NCBI GenBank assembly: GCA_964462865.1
Contig: CAYWZO010000046.1
Span: forward strand, 1-14,306
DNA length: 14,306 nucleotides
Source: Fen-1077 sp964462865
GTDB lineage: Bacteria > Chloroflexota > Dehalococcoidia > Dehalococcoidales > RBG-16-60-22
Reading direction: 5' to 3'
Position numbers and translations under genes: made by a program. Each line of letters starts with the position of its first letter. Positions within the stretch are counted from its first letter, which is position 1. A model generated the notes under the pieces. It was not told where the DNA came from. It saw only the letters and a program-made list of their open reading frames with translations, and did not search any database. Positions 12,469 to 14,306 of the stretch are shown here, in pieces.

Positions 12469-14306
12469 TTATTCTGCTTCCTGTTCTTTTTCTTCTTCCC
12501 TGTCAGTATCGTTATCCGGTGTCGCGTCGGCGTCCTCTTCAAAATCGGTGGGGGCAGCGGATTCGGCGGTAAACAGCCCGGTGGCCTCGGCGGCCACTTC
12601 GGCTGCCTCACCGTTTATTTCAGTCTCGGTTTCTGACGGCCCAACCAGGCTGGCCAGCAACTGTAATGCTTCGTCCTCTTCTTCTTTAGGTTCGAGTTTG
12701 GGTATCTCTTCTTCGGCCAGATAGCGGGCCGGAATCAGTTTGCCGATGATAACGTTTTCCTTGAGACCGACCAACCGGTCCACCCGGCCGTTGGCGGCGG
12801 CCTCGGTGAGAATACGTGTGGTCTCCTGGAAGGAGGCCGCGGCCAGCCAGCTATCGGTGCTTAACGAGGCCCGGGTGATGCCCAGGAGCACGGTATGGGC
12901 GGTGGCCGGTTCGCCGCCCTCGGCCAGTACTTTGGCGTTGGTATCCTCGTAGGTGAATTTATCCACGAGCTCGTCGGGCACGAGGTCGGTATCACCGGCG
13001 GAATCGATGCGTACCTTGGTCAGCATCTGGTGCACGATAACCTCGAGATGTTTATCATTGATGTTCACGCCCTGGGAGCGGTAGACCTTCTGGACCTCGT
13101 CGACCAGGTACTGCTGGACGGCTTCCTTGCCCAGGATGCGCAGGATATCGTGCGGGTTAATCGAGCCGTCGGTAAGCTGCTGGCCGGCTTTAACAGTGTC
13201 GCCCGTCTGCACCCAGATACTTGCCGTGGAGGGTACGATATATTCGCGTTCTTCTTTCTCGGTATAGGTTATGGTGAGATGTTTTTTAGTCACCTTGATT
13301 TCACCGGCGAAGCGCGCCACGATGGGTTGTTTCTCCGGGACAGCCGGGGTTTCCTCTTCAGAAGCGGCGGGTGGTGGAGCAGCCAGTACTGTCCCTATGT
13401 CTACCGACTGGCCGTTTTTAACCATGACCTGCCAGCCGGCGGGCAGCGGGTATTCATCATAGTAGGTCTCGGTGCTGGTGATCTTGATTTTCCGGCCTTC
13501 ATCTCCCTGAATAACGTCGGTGGTACCATCTATCTCGGAGATAATCGCCTGGCCCCGCGGTGTCCGGGCTTCAAAGAGTTCTTCGACCCTGGGGAGACCG
13601 CTGGTGATATCAAGACCGACGACGCCGCCGGTGTGGAAGGTACGCAGGGTGAGCTGGGTGCCCGGTTCGCCGATGCTTTCGGCGGCGATAATCCCCACCG
13701 CCACATCGTCCTCGATGAGGCGGCCGCGGGCGAGGTCACGCCCGTAGCAGAACCGGCAGGTCCCCCGGCGCGATTCGCAGGTCAGCGGCGACCTGACGAA
13801 GACCTGGGTGAGGCCGGCGTCAACGATCTTATCAACCAGCGGCTCGGTAATTTCTTCATTCCTGGCGACGATGATGTCACCGGTCTTGGGGTCGGTCACG
13901 TCGGCGGCCGCCAGCCGGCCGAGGATACGCTCGGCCAGCGGGGGCAGTATTCCTTTTTCCTTCGGTTCGCTTATCCAGACGCCTTCGGTCGTGCCGCAAT
14001 CGTCTTCAAAGGTGATAACGTCCTGAGCGACATCGATAAGGCGCCGCGTGAGATAACCGCTGTCGGACGTGCGGAGGGCGGTATCCGCCAGACCTTTACG
14101 CGCGCCGTGGGTGGAAATGAAGTATTCCAACACGCTGTGGCCTTCGCGGAGGCTGGACTTGATGGGGAACTCGATAATCTTACCGGCGGGGTCGGTCATC
14201 AGTCCGCGCATGCCGGCCATCTGCCTTATCTGGGAGATATTACCCTTGGCGCCCGAGGTGGCCATCATGTAAACGCCGCCGTAGCGGTCGAGGTTGTTCT
14301 GAATTG
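12469..14306 (-). CDS. rpoC: RpoC, RNA polymerase beta-prime subunit (C-terminal part)
   Basis: The last 611 or so residues of beta-prime; the N-terminal half lies beyond the right edge. At the edge the frame reads QNNLDRYGGVYMMATSGAKGNISQIRQMAGMRGLM, leading into the trigger-loop region (GLMTDPAGKIIEFPIKSSLREG, then YFISTHGARKGLADTALRTSDSGYLTRRL). The second zinc site is intact: the Cys of DDCGTTEG with the three of CESRRGTCRFC. VGIIAAESIGEPGTQLTLRTFHTGG and LPRVEELFEAR follow, and near the end STDSWLAAASFQETTRILTEAA. The protein finishes with an unusually long acidic tail (last 80 or so residues, rich in Glu, Asp and Ala). The downstream neighbour on the same strand is ruvB, so the two may share a transcript. 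Confidence 0.98.
   Translation of the reverse strand, partial: IQNNLDRYGGVYMMATSGAKGNISQIRQMAGMRGLMTDPAGKIIEFPIKSSLREGHSVLEYFISTHGARKGLADTALRTSDSGYLTRRLIDVAQDVITFEDDCGTTEGVWISEPKEKGILPPLAERILGRLAAADVTDPKTGDIIVARNEEITEPLVDKIVDAGLTQVFVRSPLTCESRRGTCRFCYGRDLARGRLIEDDVAVGIIAAESIGEPGTQLTLRTFHTGGVVGLDITSGLPRVEELFEARTPRGQAIISEIDGTTDVIQGDEGRKIKITSTETYYDEYPLPAGWQVMVKNGQSVDIGTVLAAPPPAASEEETPAVPEKQPIVARFAGEIKVTKKHLTITYTEKEEREYIVPSTASIWVQTGDTVKAGQQLTDGSINPHDILRILGKEAVQQYLVDEVQKVYRSQGVNINDKHLEVIVHQMLTKVRIDSAGDTDLVPDELVDKFTYEDTNAKVLAEGGEPATAHTVLLGITRASLSTDSWLAAASFQETTRILTEAAANGRVDRLVGLKENVIIGKLIPARYLAEEEIPKLEPKEEEDEALQLLASLVGPSETETEINGEAAEVAAEATGLFTAESAAPTDFEEDADATPDNDTDREEEKEQEAE

Noticed and set aside
12053..12724. 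Plus-strand 223-residue frame across the ruvB-rpoC junction
   Set aside because: It is antisense to two certain genes and has Ser/Ala-rich shadow composition.

Overview
The window (about 14.3 kb, GC-rich, short intergenic gaps) looks like chromosome from a bacterium of the Chloroflexota, most likely class Dehalococcoidia. This is inferred from the gene set and the style of the proteins: single-membrane lipoproteins, DUF5667 next to an ECF sigma factor, a RimI with an insertion, and yebC-ruvC-ruvA. No rRNA, tRNA, CRISPR array, transposase or phage gene was seen.

Layout, left to right. 1-220: start of uvrB (minus), cut by the window edge, apparently with a leaderless promoter. 272-2256 (minus): a small membrane protein, a strong terminator, then a two-gene unit made of a tiny two-TM gene with an in-frame TGA and a TIM-barrel-like lipoprotein. 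2257-2609: a cluster of palindromes and direct repeats with no gene. 2610-5760 (minus): yebC, ruvC, ruvA and a PPC/DUF296 protein in a tight run, followed by an AT-rich unknown exported protein; a small repeat with terminal inverted repeats sits between yebC and ruvC. 5903-7556 (plus): a strong sigma70-type promoter drives a four-TM protein, a small Cro/CI regulator, a DUF2178-like four-TM protein and queH. 7616-10517 (minus): ECF sigma factor, DUF5667 membrane protein (probable anti-sigma partner), SIMPL-domain lipoprotein and chagasin-like (I42) lipoprotein. 10707-11351 (plus): rimI. 11369-14306 (minus): ruvB and the C-terminal part of rpoC.

The complete RuvA, RuvB and RuvC set for Holliday-junction processing is present, with ruvB apart from ruvAC and downstream of rpoC; uvrB adds excision repair. 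The sigma/DUF5667/SIMPL/I42 block reads as a cell-envelope response group.

The strongest unusual signal is the unannotated gene at 1605-1799 (minus). Two transmembrane halves are joined in one frame by a TGA. The TGA falls exactly where the second cysteine of the CX4C...(P)(I/L)TSNP motif sits in DUF6132-like small membrane proteins. A CCCCC-GGTC-GGGGG hairpin follows, with its loop starting 20 nt after the TGA, as in bacterial SECIS elements. It is a candidate selenoprotein. The second oddity is ruvB: its open frame holds no ATG, GTG or TTG before the Walker A region, and the best start is ATA behind a good ribosome binding site.
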